A stretch of 64,000 nucleotides of DNA, from positions 62,001 through 126,000 of the forward strand of contig ONND01000004.1 in NCBI GenBank assembly GCA_900319105.1. Reading direction: 5' to 3'. Shown piece after piece: positions 34,019 through 42,663 of the stretch. Origin of the DNA: an uncultured Bacteroidales bacterium. GTDB lineage: Bacteria > Bacteroidota > Bacteroidia > Bacteroidales > Paludibacteraceae. The position numbers were made by a program, and so were the translations under genes. Under the pieces are notes generated by a model that saw only the letters and a list, made by a program, of their open reading frames with translations, ran no database searches and was not told where the DNA came from. Positions within the stretch are counted from its first letter, which is position 1. Every line of letters starts with the position of its first letter.

Positions 34019-34797
34019 TGAAAGGCTTGATTTTCTCTGCGGGACTGGGCACACGCCTCAAACCGCTTACCGATACGATGCCCAAGGCACTTGTGCCGCT
34101 TGCAGGCAAACCGCTGCTGCAATGGCAGGTAGAAAAACTGCGTGATGCCGGAATAACCGATATTATCGTCAATGTGCATCATTTTCCGGATATGATCATT
34201 GATGCTATCCGTCGCAACAACGGCTGGGGATGCCATATTACGGTCTCCGACGAACGCGATCAACTGCTCGATACCGGAGGTGGTTTGAGAAAAGTTTTCA
34301 GAGATGGACTGCTGGGAAAGAATGAACCCATTCTCGCTTGCAACGTTGATATCCTTTCCAATATTAACATCCCGGCGCTGATAGACCGGTATGAGCAGAC
34401 AGGCCTCTCCCAACTGGTGGTCAGCGATCGAAAGACCCAACGCTATCTGCTCTTTGATGAGGAAAATATGCTCCGCGGATGGACGAATATCTCTACCGGC
34501 GAGGTCAAACCGGCAAATCTTCAATCTCCAATCTCCAATCTCCAATTATTAGCCTTCTCCGGCATGCAGATCCTCACGCCGGAAGTGTTGAGTTGTCTGG
34601 ACGAGATGGAGGAATCCAAATTCTCCATGATTGATTTCTATCTGCACCTCTGCGACTCAAACCGCACACCTTTACAGGCCTTTATGCCGAAAGGCTACAA
34701 AATGATGGATGTCGGCAAAATAGATGAAATAGAAAAAGCAGAGCGTTTTGCTGCTCTGCTTGTGTCCCCCGAGAGGCTCGAACTCTCGACCCACTGA
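34018..34797 (+). CDS. murU: MurU-like sugar-phosphate nucleotidyltransferase
   Basis: A 259-residue protein with the nucleotidyltransferase signature SAGLGTRLKPLTDTMPKALV at the N-terminus and ACNVDILSN as metal site. It starts in a TAATG overlap with the AmgK-like gene. In the AmgK/MurU route it would convert MurNAc 1-phosphate to UDP-MurNAc; this is inferred from the pair. Residues about 166-177 (LQSPISNLQ) are encoded by a 7-bp-period array and look inserted. No stop occurs before the tRNA-Lys gene on the other strand, so the last residues (VSPERLELSTH) are antisense to that tRNA. Confidence 0.85.
   Translation: MKGLIFSAGLGTRLKPLTDTMPKALVPLAGKPLLQWQVEKLRDAGITDIIVNVHHFPDMIIDAIRRNNGWGCHITVSDERDQLLDTGGGLRKVFRDGLLGKNEPILACNVDILSNINIPALIDRYEQTGLSQLVVSDRKTQRYLLFDEENMLRGWTNISTGEVKPANLQSPISNLQLLAFSGMQILTPEVLSCLDEMEESKFSMIDFYLHLCDSNRTPLQAFMPKGYKMMDVGKIDEIEKAERFAALLVSPERLELSTH
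34517..34548. repeat. CAATCTC 7-bp-period array inside murU-like gene
   Basis: CAATCTC words at 7-base spacing, three in a row then CAATTAT; translated as NLQSPISNLQLL. Confidence 0.85.
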
Positions 34798-34835
34798 TTA
34801 AGAGTCAGTTGCTCTACCAACTGAGCTAGGGAGAC
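34763..34835 (-). tRNA. tRNA-Lys (anticodon CTT)
   Basis: Minus strand: acceptor GTCTCCC pairs with GGGGGAC (one G-T pair), followed by discriminator A. The D arm is GCTCAGTTGGTAGAGC, the anticodon stem ACTGA/TCAGT holds loop CTCTTAA with anticodon CTT (34800-34802), and the T arm is GAGAG-TTCGAGC-CTCTC. CCA is not encoded. Its 3' part overlaps the end of the murU-like gene by 35 bases on the opposite strand. Confidence 0.96.
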
Positions 34836-34855
34836 CTAAATCTCAAAAGCGGGTG

Positions 34856-34886
34856 CAAAGGTACTGCTTTTTTTTGACATGACCAA
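34856..34886 (-). promoter_or_regulatory. Promoter of tRNA-Lys
   Basis: Minus strand: TTG (34884-34886), a 20-base spacer with GTC-A8-GCAG, TACCTTTG (34856-34863). The mature tRNA begins about 20 bases downstream. Confidence 0.88.
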
Positions 34887-34915
34887 ATTTTTTAGCAACT
34901 TTTTTCAAAAAATAG

Positions 34916-36280
34916 TCATTTTTCTGCAGATGCCAGGTTTTTCTCTCGCCAATTACAATAGAAATGCATCTCTTCTTTTGTTATCGGATGCACGAATCGG
35001 ATCTCGGCGGCATGGAGCAATAAACGGTTAGTGGTTAGCGTTGAGCGGTTAGCGGAGTAGAGGCGGTCGCCAAGGATTGGCGCATGGAGTCCGTCCGGGT
35101 GAGCGGCATGCACGCGTAGCTGGTGTGTTCTGCCCGTGAGCGGGTAGAGATCGACGAGGATCGTTCCATCCTTCCGTCGCTCTCGTATGGCATACCGAGT
35201 GATAGCCACTTTGCCATGCTCAAGGTTCACCATCTGTCGCGGACGGTCGTACGGATTCGGCAAAAGGGGTAGGGTGATCGTTCCCTCATCCGGCAACGCA
35301 GCTGCACTCTTCCGGTCATTAGGCTCTATCACGGCCTCGTAACGCTTGAGAATGTCACGGCGTTGGAAATAGCTTTGCAACTCCTTATATACTTCGGGAG
35401 TCTTCGCCAGAACCAACAGTCCGCTGGTGTCCTGATCCAACCGGTGTACTGCTTTGAGAAATCTTAAATCTTCAAGTTTCAATCTCAAATAGCTTTCTAC
35501 GGAAGGCTCCTCGCCTTTGCCCGGTACGGATAATAAGCCCGCCGGTTTATTGACCACTATCAGAAAAGCATCCTCATAAAGCGTCTCAATAGAATAACTG
35601 ACGCGGGAAGGCTGTGGGCTGATGATATCCAGACCTTGCAGCACATGCCTAAGGATAGGAACACATTTGCCGGAACAAGGGGCATAGAACGCTCCTTCCT
35701 GCCGAATCTCCGTCTTCGACGGCGCGCCCACCCAGAACTCGGCCATGGCAACCGGTTGCAGACCGTGGGTCAACGCGTATTGCAATAGCTTGGGTGCGCA
35801 ACATTCTCCGGCGCCTGAAGGAGGCAGGATGAACGGTTTGTGAGTTGTGTTCCCGGATTTATTAAACCATTCTTCCGCGCTGATGATCTTTTCGTCTTGG
35901 AAGATCTCAAGCAAGTTCTTCTGTTCTCCTTTTCCGTTCACGAAACGATAATTGGCGAACAGCAGCTGCTGCAATCGTCTTGACTCCTCTCTACTGGTAC
36001 CGACCGGTTCTTCCGCCATCTCATAGACAGGCGGAACAAATCCTTCGTGGTGGTACGAACCGTCTAACTTGGCCGAGAAAGCCGCGAGATAGCTTTTACC
36101 ATTAAGCGAAGCGTCACCATTCATCAATTCACCATTATAAACCAGCACTCCGAACATCTTACCGCAACGATGCAGCTCGCTCTCCGGGTGCGAGTGCATG
36201 TACGCATGTACTTTTTCGATGACTTCCGCAGCCGCTTTCTGCGCCTCCGGACTCGGCGGTAAGATGAATGGTGATTGCAT
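34916..36280 (-). CDS. RluA family pseudouridine synthase with N-terminal extension
   Basis: I choose the ATG at 36280 ([20 protein letters not shown]), just below the promoter. The C-terminal half is an RluA-type synthase: LYEDAFLIVVNKPAGLLSVP, the catalytic HRLDQDTSGLLVLAKT and PLTGRTHQLRVHAAH. The N-terminal part of about 220 residues is the extra domain seen in the long Bacteroidetes form. It isomerises uridine in RNA; which RNA is unknown. Two stretches are repeat-derived: residues about 46-61 (VYNGELMNGDASLNGKS) share a peptide with the Bat-operon protein at 61224, and residues 408-420 (SANRSTLTTNRLLL) come from a GGTTAG array. Confidence 0.92.
   Translation of the reverse strand: MQSPFILPPSPEAQKAAAEVIEKVHAYMHSHPESELHRCGKMFGVLVYNGELMNGDASLNGKSYLAAFSAKLDGSYHHEGFVPPVYEMAEEPVGTSREESRRLQQLLFANYRFVNGKGEQKNLLEIFQDEKIISAEEWFNKSGNTTHKPFILPPSGAGECCAPKLLQYALTHGLQPVAMAEFWVGAPSKTEIRQEGAFYAPCSGKCVPILRHVLQGLDIISPQPSRVSYSIETLYEDAFLIVVNKPAGLLSVPGKGEEPSVESYLRLKLEDLRFLKAVHRLDQDTSGLLVLAKTPEVYKELQSYFQRRDILKRYEAVIEPNDRKSAAALPDEGTITLPLLPNPYDRPRQMVNLEHGKVAITRYAIRERRKDGTILVDLYPLTGRTHQLRVHAAHPDGLHAPILGDRLYSANRSTLTTNRLLLHAAEIRFVHPITKEEMHFYCNWREKNLASAEK
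35021..35057. repeat. CGGTTAG 7-bp-period array inside the RluA-type gene
   Basis: CGGTTAG, TGGTTAG, CGTTGAG and CGGTTAG at 7-base spacing; minus strand reads SANRSTLTTNRL in frame. Confidence 0.8.
36098..36143. repeat. AGCG-core repeat inside the RluA-type gene
   Basis: ATTAAGCGAAGCGTCACC followed by ATTCATCAATTCACCATT. It encodes NGELMNGDASLNGK on the minus strand. Nearly the same DNA is at 61412-61455, and a diverged one at 11947-12000. Confidence 0.88.
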
Positions 36281-36288
36281 ATCGAGCG

Positions 36289-36319
36289 CAAAGGTACAAA
36301 AAAAATCCCACATACACAA
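36289..36319 (-). promoter_or_regulatory. Promoter of the RluA-type gene
   Basis: Minus strand: TTG (36317-36319), a 20-base spacer, TACCTTTG (36289-36296); ATG nine bases after the box, so the leader is very short or absent. Confidence 0.8.
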
Positions 36320-36383
36320 GTGTATGCAGGACTTTTTTTGAAAGAGCTATCCAAATGGATATTGGCTCCGGTTCTAAACCGGT

Positions 36384-38195
36384 TTACTCAGCGTCTTTCT
36401 TGGTAGCTTTCTTAGCAGCAGCTTTCTTGGCGGGTTTCTCCTCTGCCTGCTCCATAGAAGCCTTGAGGTCTGCCAATACGCTCAGGTCACCGAGAGTAGT
36501 CTTCTCAACCTTCGGCATTTCTACCTGCGGCTCTTCTGCTTTAGCGGCTTTCTTAGCTGCTTTTGCCGGAGCCTCTTTGCGCTCCTCCCATGTGCGGAGG
36601 TGGCTTACCAGAATACGCTTAGCGTCGCGGTTGAACTCGATCACCTTGAACGGCAGTTCGTCGCCAACAGCTACCGGGCTCTTGTCTTCCTTCTGGAGGT
36701 GACGAGTGGTGCAGAAGCCCTCTACGCCTTCCTCGAGCGAAACAACAGCGCCCTTGTCGGTGATTTCTACTACCTTACCGTTCACAACGGTGTCAACACC
36801 GAACTTAGCCTCAAGCTCCTCCCAAGGATTCTCCTCGAGCTGCTTGTGACCAAGGCTCAGACGGCGGTTAGCTACGTCGATGTCAAGAACAACAACCTCG
36901 ATCTGAGCACCGATCTGGGTGAACTCGTTCGGGTGTTTGATCTTCTTGGTCCAGCTCAGGTCGCTGATGTGGATCAGACCGTCAACGCCTTCCTCGATCT
37001 CAACGAAGACACCGAAGTTGGTAAAGTTGCGAACCTTAGCCCAGTGACGGGTACCAACAGCGTACTTGGTCTCTACGTTAGCCCACGGATCAGCCTTGAG
37101 TTGCTTGATACCGAGGCTCATCTTACGCTCAGCGCGGTCGAGAGTCAGGATGACTGCATCTACTTCGTCGCCAACTTTCAAGAAGTCGTTAGCGGAACGG
37201 AGGTGCTGGCTCCAGCTCATCTCGCTTACGTGAACAAGACCCTCTACGCCTTCTGCGATCTCAACGAATGCTCCGTAGTCAGCCATTACGACTACCTTAC
37301 CGTGAACCTTGTCGCCTACTTTCAGGTTAGGATCAAGAGCATCCCACGGATGCGGAGTCAACTGCTTCAGACCGAGAGCGATACGCTTCTTCTCCTCATC
37401 GAAGTCGAGGATAACCACGTTGATCTTCTGGTCGAGTTGCAGCAACTCGTGCGGATCGTTAACGCGACCCCAGCTGAGGTCGGTAATGTGGATAAGACCG
37501 TCAACACCACCGAGGTCGATGAATACACCGTAGTTGGTGATGTTCTTAACGGTACCCTCAAGTACCTGACCCTTCTCGAGCTTGCCGACGATCTCAGCCT
37601 TTTGAGCCTCGAGTTCAGCCTCGATGAGAGCTTTGTGAGAAACAACAACATTACGGAACTCCGGATTGAGCTTAACAATCTTGAATTCCATCGTCTTACC
37701 AACGAGGATGTCGTAGTCGCGAACCGGCTTAACGTCGATCTGGCTACCCGGCAAGAATGCCTCCATACCGAGAACGTCAACGATCATGCCGCCTTTCGAA
37801 CGCCATTTGATGTAACCGGTAACGATCTCACCTGCGTTGTAAGCCTCATTAACGCGATCCCAAGCGCGAGCGGTACGTGCCTCGTTGTGAGACAGTACGA
37901 GCTGACCCTTCTTGTCCTCCTGGCTCTTGATGTAAACTTCTACTTTGTCGCCTACTTTGAGCTCAGGGTTGTAGCGGAACTCAGCTGCCGGAACGATACC
38001 GTCCGATTTGTAGCCTACGTTTACTACTACTTCACGTTTGTTGATGCTGATGACAGTACCCTCAACGACTTCGTTGTCCTTGATGGCGCTCAGGGTGTCA
38101 TTATACTTTTGGATTTCTTCTTCGTTTTTTGTGCCTTGCTTTTGTGCTTCATAGGCATCCCAGTCGAAGTTCTGGAGAGAAAGATTTTCTGCCAT
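36384..38195 (-). CDS. rpsA: 30S ribosomal protein S1
   Basis: A 603-residue protein with six S1 RNA-binding domains. Typical motifs include VVEGTVISINKREVVVNVGY at the start, then VLEGTVKNITNYGVFIDLGG and GLIHITDLSWGRVNDP. It ends in an Ala/Lys-rich tail (KKAAAKKATKKDAE). S1 binds mRNA to the small ribosomal subunit. Bacteroidetes mRNAs mostly lack Shine-Dalgarno sequences, so S1 is expected to be important for initiation. The leader of about 135 bases contains a CTAG array. Confidence 0.97.
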   Translation of the reverse strand: MAENLSLQNFDWDAYEAQKQGTKNEEEIQKYNDTLSAIKDNEVVEGTVISINKREVVVNVGYKSDGIVPAAEFRYNPELKVGDKVEVYIKSQEDKKGQLVLSHNEARTARAWDRVNEAYNAGEIVTGYIKWRSKGGMIVDVLGMEAFLPGSQIDVKPVRDYDILVGKTMEFKIVKLNPEFRNVVVSHKALIEAELEAQKAEIVGKLEKGQVLEGTVKNITNYGVFIDLGGVDGLIHITDLSWGRVNDPHELLQLDQKINVVILDFDEEKKRIALGLKQLTPHPWDALDPNLKVGDKVHGKVVVMADYGAFVEIAEGVEGLVHVSEMSWSQHLRSANDFLKVGDEVDAVILTLDRAERKMSLGIKQLKADPWANVETKYAVGTRHWAKVRNFTNFGVFVEIEEGVDGLIHISDLSWTKKIKHPNEFTQIGAQIEVVVLDIDVANRRLSLGHKQLEENPWEELEAKFGVDTVVNGKVVEITDKGAVVSLEEGVEGFCTTRHLQKEDKSPVAVGDELPFKVIEFNRDAKRILVSHLRTWEERKEAPAKAAKKAAKAEEPQVEMPKVEKTTLGDLSVLADLKASMEQAEEKPAKKAAAKKATKKDAE

Positions 38196-38219
38196 TGTGG
38201 TAGAATTGAATTTGTGGGA

Positions 38220-38260
38220 ACTAGTCGTCTAGTCTACTAGTGGACTATTCTTCTAGGATT
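38220..38260. repeat. CTAG 8-bp-period array in the rpsA leader
   Basis: CTAGTCGT, CTAGTCTA, CTAGTGGA, CTATTCTT and CTAGGATT at 8-base spacing, inside the untranslated leader of rpsA. Confidence 0.8.
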
Positions 38261-38329
38261 CCCGTTAAAGGGTTAAACATTTCGCCTTTTAGCCGATACT
38301 CTTTTTATAGTCCGCGCGAAAAAAGCGTG

Positions 38330-38360
38330 CAAAATTACAAAAATATTTTGATATGTGCAA
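38330..38360 (-). promoter_or_regulatory. Promoter of rpsA
   Basis: Minus strand: TTG (38358-38360), a 20-base spacer, TAATTTTG (38330-38337). Confidence 0.8.
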
Positions 38361-38387
38361 AATTTTTTGAAAAATAATCGCAATTAT

Positions 38388-38419
38388 TTGTATAATTAGA
38401 AATTTTTCGCTAATTTTGT
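38388..38419 (+). promoter_or_regulatory. Promoter of the EF-hand membrane protein gene
   Basis: TTG (38388-38390), a 21-base spacer, TAATTTTG (38412-38419). Confidence 0.75.
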
Positions 38420-38440
38420 GCCGAATTTGTGTAAAAAGCA

Positions 38441-38474
38441 AATCGTAAATGGTAAATGACTAAATCGTAAATAC
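38441..38474. repeat. AAATCGT/AAATGGT 7-bp-period array in leader
   Basis: AAATCGT, AAATGGT, AAATGAC and (T)AAATCGT words at about 7-base spacing, directly upstream of the ATG at 38479. Confidence 0.7.
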
Positions 38475-38478
38475 AATT

Positions 38479-40218
38479 ATGGCTAAGTACAAATGGAGTT
38501 TTGCGAACGTAGGTGGCACCACCCGCGTGCGTATAGAGACAGCGGATGATCTCCGTCATCTCGGTGAGTTGGACAAGAAAATGTGGACCGTACTGAGTTG
38601 TCCTGTTGCGGGTCTGGAGATCAGCGAGGAATCGCTGAAGGCGATGGATCTGGATGGCGACGGCAAGTTGCGTGTGAAGGAAGTAGTGGCAGCGGCTGAG
38701 CGGCTTTGCAACACGCTCAAAGATCCCGAGACCCTCTTCACGCAGAAGGATGAGATAGCGATTGCCAATATCGCGGATGAGGCGATTGCCGAAGTAGCGA
38801 AGAAAGTAGCCGGCGACAAGGAGTTGGTGACGCTCGCGGATGTGGATGCAGCGCTTGCCGGCGTGACCATCGAAGAGCAGGCTGTTCCTGCGGCTCCGCT
38901 GGAGGCAGATGTGATTGCCGCTTATAAAGCGAAACAGGCGGAGTATGCCGCTTACTTCGAGCAAGAGAAACTGCAGAAACTCGGTTTGGCAGTTATTCCC
39001 GAGGACACTCCGAAACCCGGAATGACGGAGAAGAAATTCGCCGAGATGGGGGCTCAGATAGCCGAGTGGGAGGCAGCCAAGACGGCAGCTGAGACGGCGA
39101 ACGCGGACGCCTTAGCGGCTGCGAAAGCGGTCTATACACCCTTGCGCGAATTGCTGCTGTTGCATCGTGATTTCTATCGTTTGCTGCGTAACTACGTTAC
39201 CTTGGAGGATTTCTACGATAATAATGACAAGACAATCGCTTCTTTCGAGGCAGGTACGCTCATTATTGACCAGCGCGCATGCAAACTTTGTATCCGCGTT
39301 AATGATCCTGCAAAACATGACGCACAGGCCCCGCTGAGCGGTATTTACCTGCTGTACTGCAACTGCATCAACCAGAAAACAGGCAAGACCTTGCAGATAG
39401 TAGCCGCTATGACGCAAGGCGAGGTGAAGAACCTGAGTATCGGCAAGAATGCCGTATTCTACGACAACGACGGTCTGGATTACGATGCTACGGTGACGAA
39501 GATTATCGATAACCCGATTTCAATCCGTCAGGCGTTCTGGACGCCGTACCGCAAGTTCGGCAAATGGGTAGAGGACAAGATTAACAAGTCCGCAGCCGAG
39601 AAAGACGCGAAAGCATTTGACGACATGACGGCGAAGGTGGAGACCGCCAAAGTGGACGGTGCTCCGGCAGAGGCCCAGAAACCCGCCTTCGACATCGCTA
39701 AGTTCGCCGGTATTTTCGCCGCCATCGGCATGGCATTAGGCATGATAGGCACGATGTTAGTGAGCGTAGCGAAAGGATGGGTGACGCTTGCCTGGTGGCA
39801 ACAGATTCTCGTCTTCTTCGGTATTCTGCTGCTCATCAGCGGTCCGAGCATGGTGATGGCATGGCTCAAGCTGCGCCGTCGTAATCTGGCACCGGTACTC
39901 AACGCCAACGGTTGGGCGGTTAACTCGGATGCTATCATCTCTGTGCTGTTCGGTCGTACCCTGACGGAGCAAGTGAAATTCCCGATCACCAAGGATCCGC
40001 TTAGAAAAGGTATGAATCCCTGGCTCTCTACCTTGCTGGTCATCACTATCGCTATCATACTTGGCTTAGGCGGATGGGGTATCTACAAATACATCACCCG
40101 TGAAAAGGTCAGTGACGCTCAGATCGAGCAGGTAACGGAAGCCGGTGAGAACGTCGTTCCTACCGCGGAAGCGGAGGAGAGCGTAGCCGCAGAAGCAGAA
40201 GGTGAGGTGGCGGAATGA
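38479..40218 (+). CDS. EF-hand membrane protein of unknown function
   Basis: A 579-residue protein. Residues about 50-75 contain one complete EF-hand loop ([12 protein letters not shown], with Asp at 1, 3, 5 and Glu at 12). A long helical Ala/Glu-rich middle follows, then a conserved-looking region ([20 protein letters not shown]). Three hydrophobic helices occur near residues 415-440, 447-470 and 520-540, with an acidic C-terminal tail. It is probably an inner-membrane protein that may bind calcium. I do not know its function. It overlaps the M23 peptidase gene by four bases (ATGA), so the two likely act together in the envelope. Confidence 0.75.
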   Translation: MAKYKWSFANVGGTTRVRIETADDLRHLGELDKKMWTVLSCPVAGLEISEESLKAMDLDGDGKLRVKEVVAAAERLCNTLKDPETLFTQKDEIAIANIADEAIAEVAKKVAGDKELVTLADVDAALAGVTIEEQAVPAAPLEADVIAAYKAKQAEYAAYFEQEKLQKLGLAVIPEDTPKPGMTEKKFAEMGAQIAEWEAAKTAAETANADALAAAKAVYTPLRELLLLHRDFYRLLRNYVTLEDFYDNNDKTIASFEAGTLIIDQRACKLCIRVNDPAKHDAQAPLSGIYLLYCNCINQKTGKTLQIVAAMTQGEVKNLSIGKNAVFYDNDGLDYDATVTKIIDNPISIRQAFWTPYRKFGKWVEDKINKSAAEKDAKAFDDMTAKVETAKVDGAPAEAQKPAFDIAKFAGIFAAIGMALGMIGTMLVSVAKGWVTLAWWQQILVFFGILLLISGPSMVMAWLKLRRRNLAPVLNANGWAVNSDAIISVLFGRTLTEQVKFPITKDPLRKGMNPWLSTLLVITIAIILGLGGWGIYKYITREKVSDAQIEQVTEAGENVVPTAEAEESVAAEAEGEVAE

Positions 40219-41240
40219 AAAAGCTACTGTTATTCTTCATTCTTCAGTTGTCCGTAATCAGTCTTCTCGCCCAGAATGTGCCGGCAGTTCCCGCCAGCCA
40301 GCTTCCTCTGGACAGCACCGCGGTGGACAGCGAGGGGGACGAACTGGAGGAGTTGGACGATATAGAGGTGCATACCTCCGGTATTCCGGAGTGGCTGACA
40401 AGCCATTTCTCCAACGACACCTTATATATCGCGTGCGATTACGAGGCACTGCCCCATAAACTGGTGGTACACACCAATAACGCCGACATCGTCTATAAAA
40501 TAGCTCCGCGCTACATGTTAGGCGACACTACGCTGATGAACCACCACCCCGCCGACAGCGCCTATCATTTCATCTGGACGGACGAACGTGTCAATCCCTA
40601 CGGGACAATGTTCGACAGCCTGAAAGAGGATATTCATATTCCGATGGCAGGTTTCCGTCTGCCGGCTCCGGGGTACGTGACCAGTCAGTTCGGCTGGCGC
40701 CGGTACCGGATGCACAAAGGCACCGACATCAAAGTGCAGGTAGGCGATTCCATCCGTGCGGCATGGGGCGGACAAGTGCGTATCGTAGGCTGGGACCCCA
40801 GAGGCTACGGCTATTTCGTAGTGATGCGTCATGACAACGGCCTGGAGACCGTTTACGGCCATCTGAGCCGTCCGTTGGTGGACGAGTACGAGAAAGTGCC
40901 GGCAGGTTACGTCATCGGTCTGGGAGGTAACACAGGACGCTCCACCGGAAGCCACTTGCACCTCGAAATACGCTACCTGGGCGAAGCAATCAATCCCGAG
41001 AACCTTATCAATTTTGCGACAGGTGAGCTGCGCAACAAAGAGGAATACGTCATCGGCGTCAAAGCGATGAAGCAAGTGCGTGCCGAGCAAGCCGCCATGA
41101 AATACCACAAGGTACGTTCCGGCGACACCCTCTCCGGCATAGCACGCAAATACGGTACGAGCGTACGTGCACTTTGCCGGTTGAATAAGATCAAAGAGAC
41201 GAAGGTCCTTCAAATAGGACAAAGATTAAGAGTGAGGTAA
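40215..41240 (+). CDS. M23 peptidase with LysM domain
   Basis: A 341-residue secreted protein. After a signal peptide ([17 protein letters not shown]) comes an acidic linker, then an M23 zinc endopeptidase domain with MHKGTDIK (HxxxD), VYGHL and SHLHLEIR, all zinc ligands present. A C-terminal LysM domain ([18 protein letters not shown], then LNKI) binds peptidoglycan. It should cut peptide cross-links of the wall or activate an amidase. A convergent hairpin ends the transcript. Confidence 0.93.
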   Translation: MKKLLLFFILQLSVISLLAQNVPAVPASQLPLDSTAVDSEGDELEELDDIEVHTSGIPEWLTSHFSNDTLYIACDYEALPHKLVVHTNNADIVYKIAPRYMLGDTTLMNHHPADSAYHFIWTDERVNPYGTMFDSLKEDIHIPMAGFRLPAPGYVTSQFGWRRYRMHKGTDIKVQVGDSIRAAWGGQVRIVGWDPRGYGYFVVMRHDNGLETVYGHLSRPLVDEYEKVPAGYVIGLGGNTGRSTGSHLHLEIRYLGEAINPENLINFATGELRNKEEYVIGVKAMKQVRAEQAAMKYHKVRSGDTLSGIARKYGTSVRALCRLNKIKETKVLQIGQRLRVR

Positions 41241-41243
41241 ATA

Positions 41244-41274
41244 GAATAAACGCGGTGAACAGCCGCGTTTATTC
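41244..41274. terminator. Bidirectional terminator between M23 gene and rlmH
   Basis: GAATAAACGCGG (41244-41255) pairs exactly with CCGCGTTTATTC (41263-41274). The hairpin contains the rlmH stop codon and can serve both strands. Confidence 0.8.
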
Positions 41275-41739
41275 ATGGTGATAGGGCTCACCCCGAAGGA
41301 TGGTCATTGCGCGGTAGATCTGCTCGATGGCCATTATTCGTATCATCTGGTGTGAGAACGTCATCTGGGAGAGGGATATCTTGCCGTTGGCGCGTTGATA
41401 AACCGCAGGACTGAAACCGTACGCACCTCCGATGACGAGCGTCAGATCACGGCCGGCGTTCATCTTCTTCTGGAGCCAATCGGCATACTCAATGGAGCGG
41501 AACTCGCGTCCGTGTTCGTCTAAGAGGATGACATCCATGGCGGGAGTGAGACGCGAAAGGATCGCTTCGCCTTCGGCGAGCTTGATCTGTTCCTCGCTCA
41601 GCGCTTTTGCGTTCTTGAGATCAGGAATGACGGCGAACTCAAAAGGGATATAATGTCTGAGCCGTTCGCGGTACTCATCGATGAGCGCGGCGATGCGGGA
41701 ATCAGTCGTCTTCCCCGTCACTAACAATTGAATCTGCAT
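41269..41739 (-). CDS. rlmH: 23S rRNA pseudouridine1915 N3-methyltransferase RlmH
   Basis: The start is the ATG at 41739 (MQIQLLVTGKTTDSRIAALI); the open frame extends 54 codons further upstream but only as the antisense or overlap of the previous gene. The 156-residue protein has the SPOUT motifs LLDEHGREFRSIEYADWL, LVIGGAYGFSP and FSHQMIRIMAIEQIYRAMTI, then GEPYHHE at the end. It methylates the pseudouridine at position 1915 of 23S rRNA. The start lies 38 bases inside the end of the lipoprotein gene upstream. Confidence 0.96.
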   Translation of the reverse strand: MQIQLLVTGKTTDSRIAALIDEYRERLRHYIPFEFAVIPDLKNAKALSEEQIKLAEGEAILSRLTPAMDVILLDEHGREFRSIEYADWLQKKMNAGRDLTLVIGGAYGFSPAVYQRANGKISLSQMTFSHQMIRIMAIEQIYRAMTILRGEPYHHE

Positions 41740-42655
41740 CTTTGAAATAGGCTTCGAAATGCTCGCCTGTCCAGGTGAACTTATAGATGACATTCCTGCC
41801 GATGAGACCGTCCCAGCCTGCAATGGCAGTGTAGTAAGTATGCCCTTCTTCAAACTCGACGTTTGCGTCCTCTCCGTCATTATGCGAGGCTTTGACACCA
41901 TAGAGAATATATTTCGTCTGTTTGCGGTCCATGATATTCATGAAATACTCGTTGAAATACTCTATGGCCGCACTATCACTTTGGGCGATTTTGGCACTAT
42001 CCTCAGTAGCTGCGAGATAGGGGAAACGTTGGTAAATATTTCCCGTAGAGTCAACCGGATAGACGTAGTCCCATGAACCCAAAACGCGGTACTCAAAATG
42101 CACATCGAGCACCGTGGAGTCTGCGGTCTTGACGCTCGTGAGATAGAGTTTGCCCGTTGGTTCCAGTTTGTCGGGATTGACGACGAAGGCATACACCCAA
42201 TAATCCGTACCCGGTTCAAGGGCTGTGAAGAAATGATGTATGTTGCCGTACTGGAGTGAATGACTGGCAAATGGGGCTACGTTGGTAGTGCCTTCTTCGA
42301 GCAATTGATGTCGCCAGGTCAGGTATTCCAAGTTAGCGGAATCGAGCGTGAGGGCCATAAATTGTTTCTGATGATCCAGAGGATTGTAGTATTTCCTTGC
42401 CGGTTCTGCATTGACGAAATAATAGGCGTTTTTGTTCGTTGAGAACTCACACTCGATGAATCCGGCGGAGACGGTCTGTATCGCCATCTTGATCTCGACG
42501 TTCTTCGTCGTCCATGGCGCCTCTGGGTTGCACGAAGAGAGACATAGGATAAAGGACAAAGGACAAAGGACAGAAATGATCCTGTCGATAGTAAACCGTC
42601 TATTGTCTTTCAGCGTAGCGGTCTTTTGTCTATTAACGAAGCGGTCTATTAGCAT
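41702..42655 (-). CDS. Lipoprotein of unknown function with repeat-derived signal peptide
   Basis: A 317-residue protein whose lipobox is LSSC (VLCPLSFILCLSSC). The mature part has IQTVSAGFIECEFSTNKNAY and a region that looks like a fibronectin-type fold (FFTALEPGTDYWVYAFVVNP). It ends in an acidic tail. I do not recognise the family. The first about 25 residues (MLIDRFVNRQKTATLKDNRR) and the signal peptide are encoded by AGCG-core and GGACAAA repeats, so the true start could be a later codon. The signal-coding DNA is 37/38 identical to that of the next gene upstream, although the mature proteins differ. Confidence 0.7.
   Translation of the reverse strand: MLIDRFVNRQKTATLKDNRRFTIDRIISVLCPLSFILCLSSCNPEAPWTTKNVEIKMAIQTVSAGFIECEFSTNKNAYYFVNAEPARKYYNPLDHQKQFMALTLDSANLEYLTWRHQLLEEGTTNVAPFASHSLQYGNIHHFFTALEPGTDYWVYAFVVNPDKLEPTGKLYLTSVKTADSTVLDVHFEYRVLGSWDYVYPVDSTGNIYQRFPYLAATEDSAKIAQSDSAAIEYFNEYFMNIMDRKQTKYILYGVKASHNDGEDANVEFEEGHTYYTAIAGWDGLIGRNVIYKFTWTGEHFEAYFKDADSIVSDGEDD
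42534..42571. repeat. GGACAAA array encoding a lipoprotein signal peptide (copy A)
   Basis: A 38-base stretch with 7-base GGACAAA words and the GAAGAGAGACATAGG lead. It matches 43943-43980 with one difference (A for G). Reverse-strand frame: VLCPLSFILCLSS. Confidence 0.9.
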
Positions 42656-42662
42656 AGCGGTC
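42601..42662. repeat. AGCG-core cluster at a gene start
   Basis: Three cores, CAGCGTAGCGGTC, AACGAAGCGGTC and AGCATAGCGGTC, separated by GTCTATT/GTCTTTT heptamers. The cluster covers the start of the lipoprotein gene. Confidence 0.85.
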
Positions 42663-42663
42663 T

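Noticed and set aside
36600..38240. Long open frame (546 codons) on the plus strand opposite rpsA
   Set aside because: It is antisense to six intact S1 domains, has no recognisable motif and arises from the codon use of rpsA. The same holds for long frames opposite susD (1781-3229), htpG (12001-13419) and infB (51898-53340).
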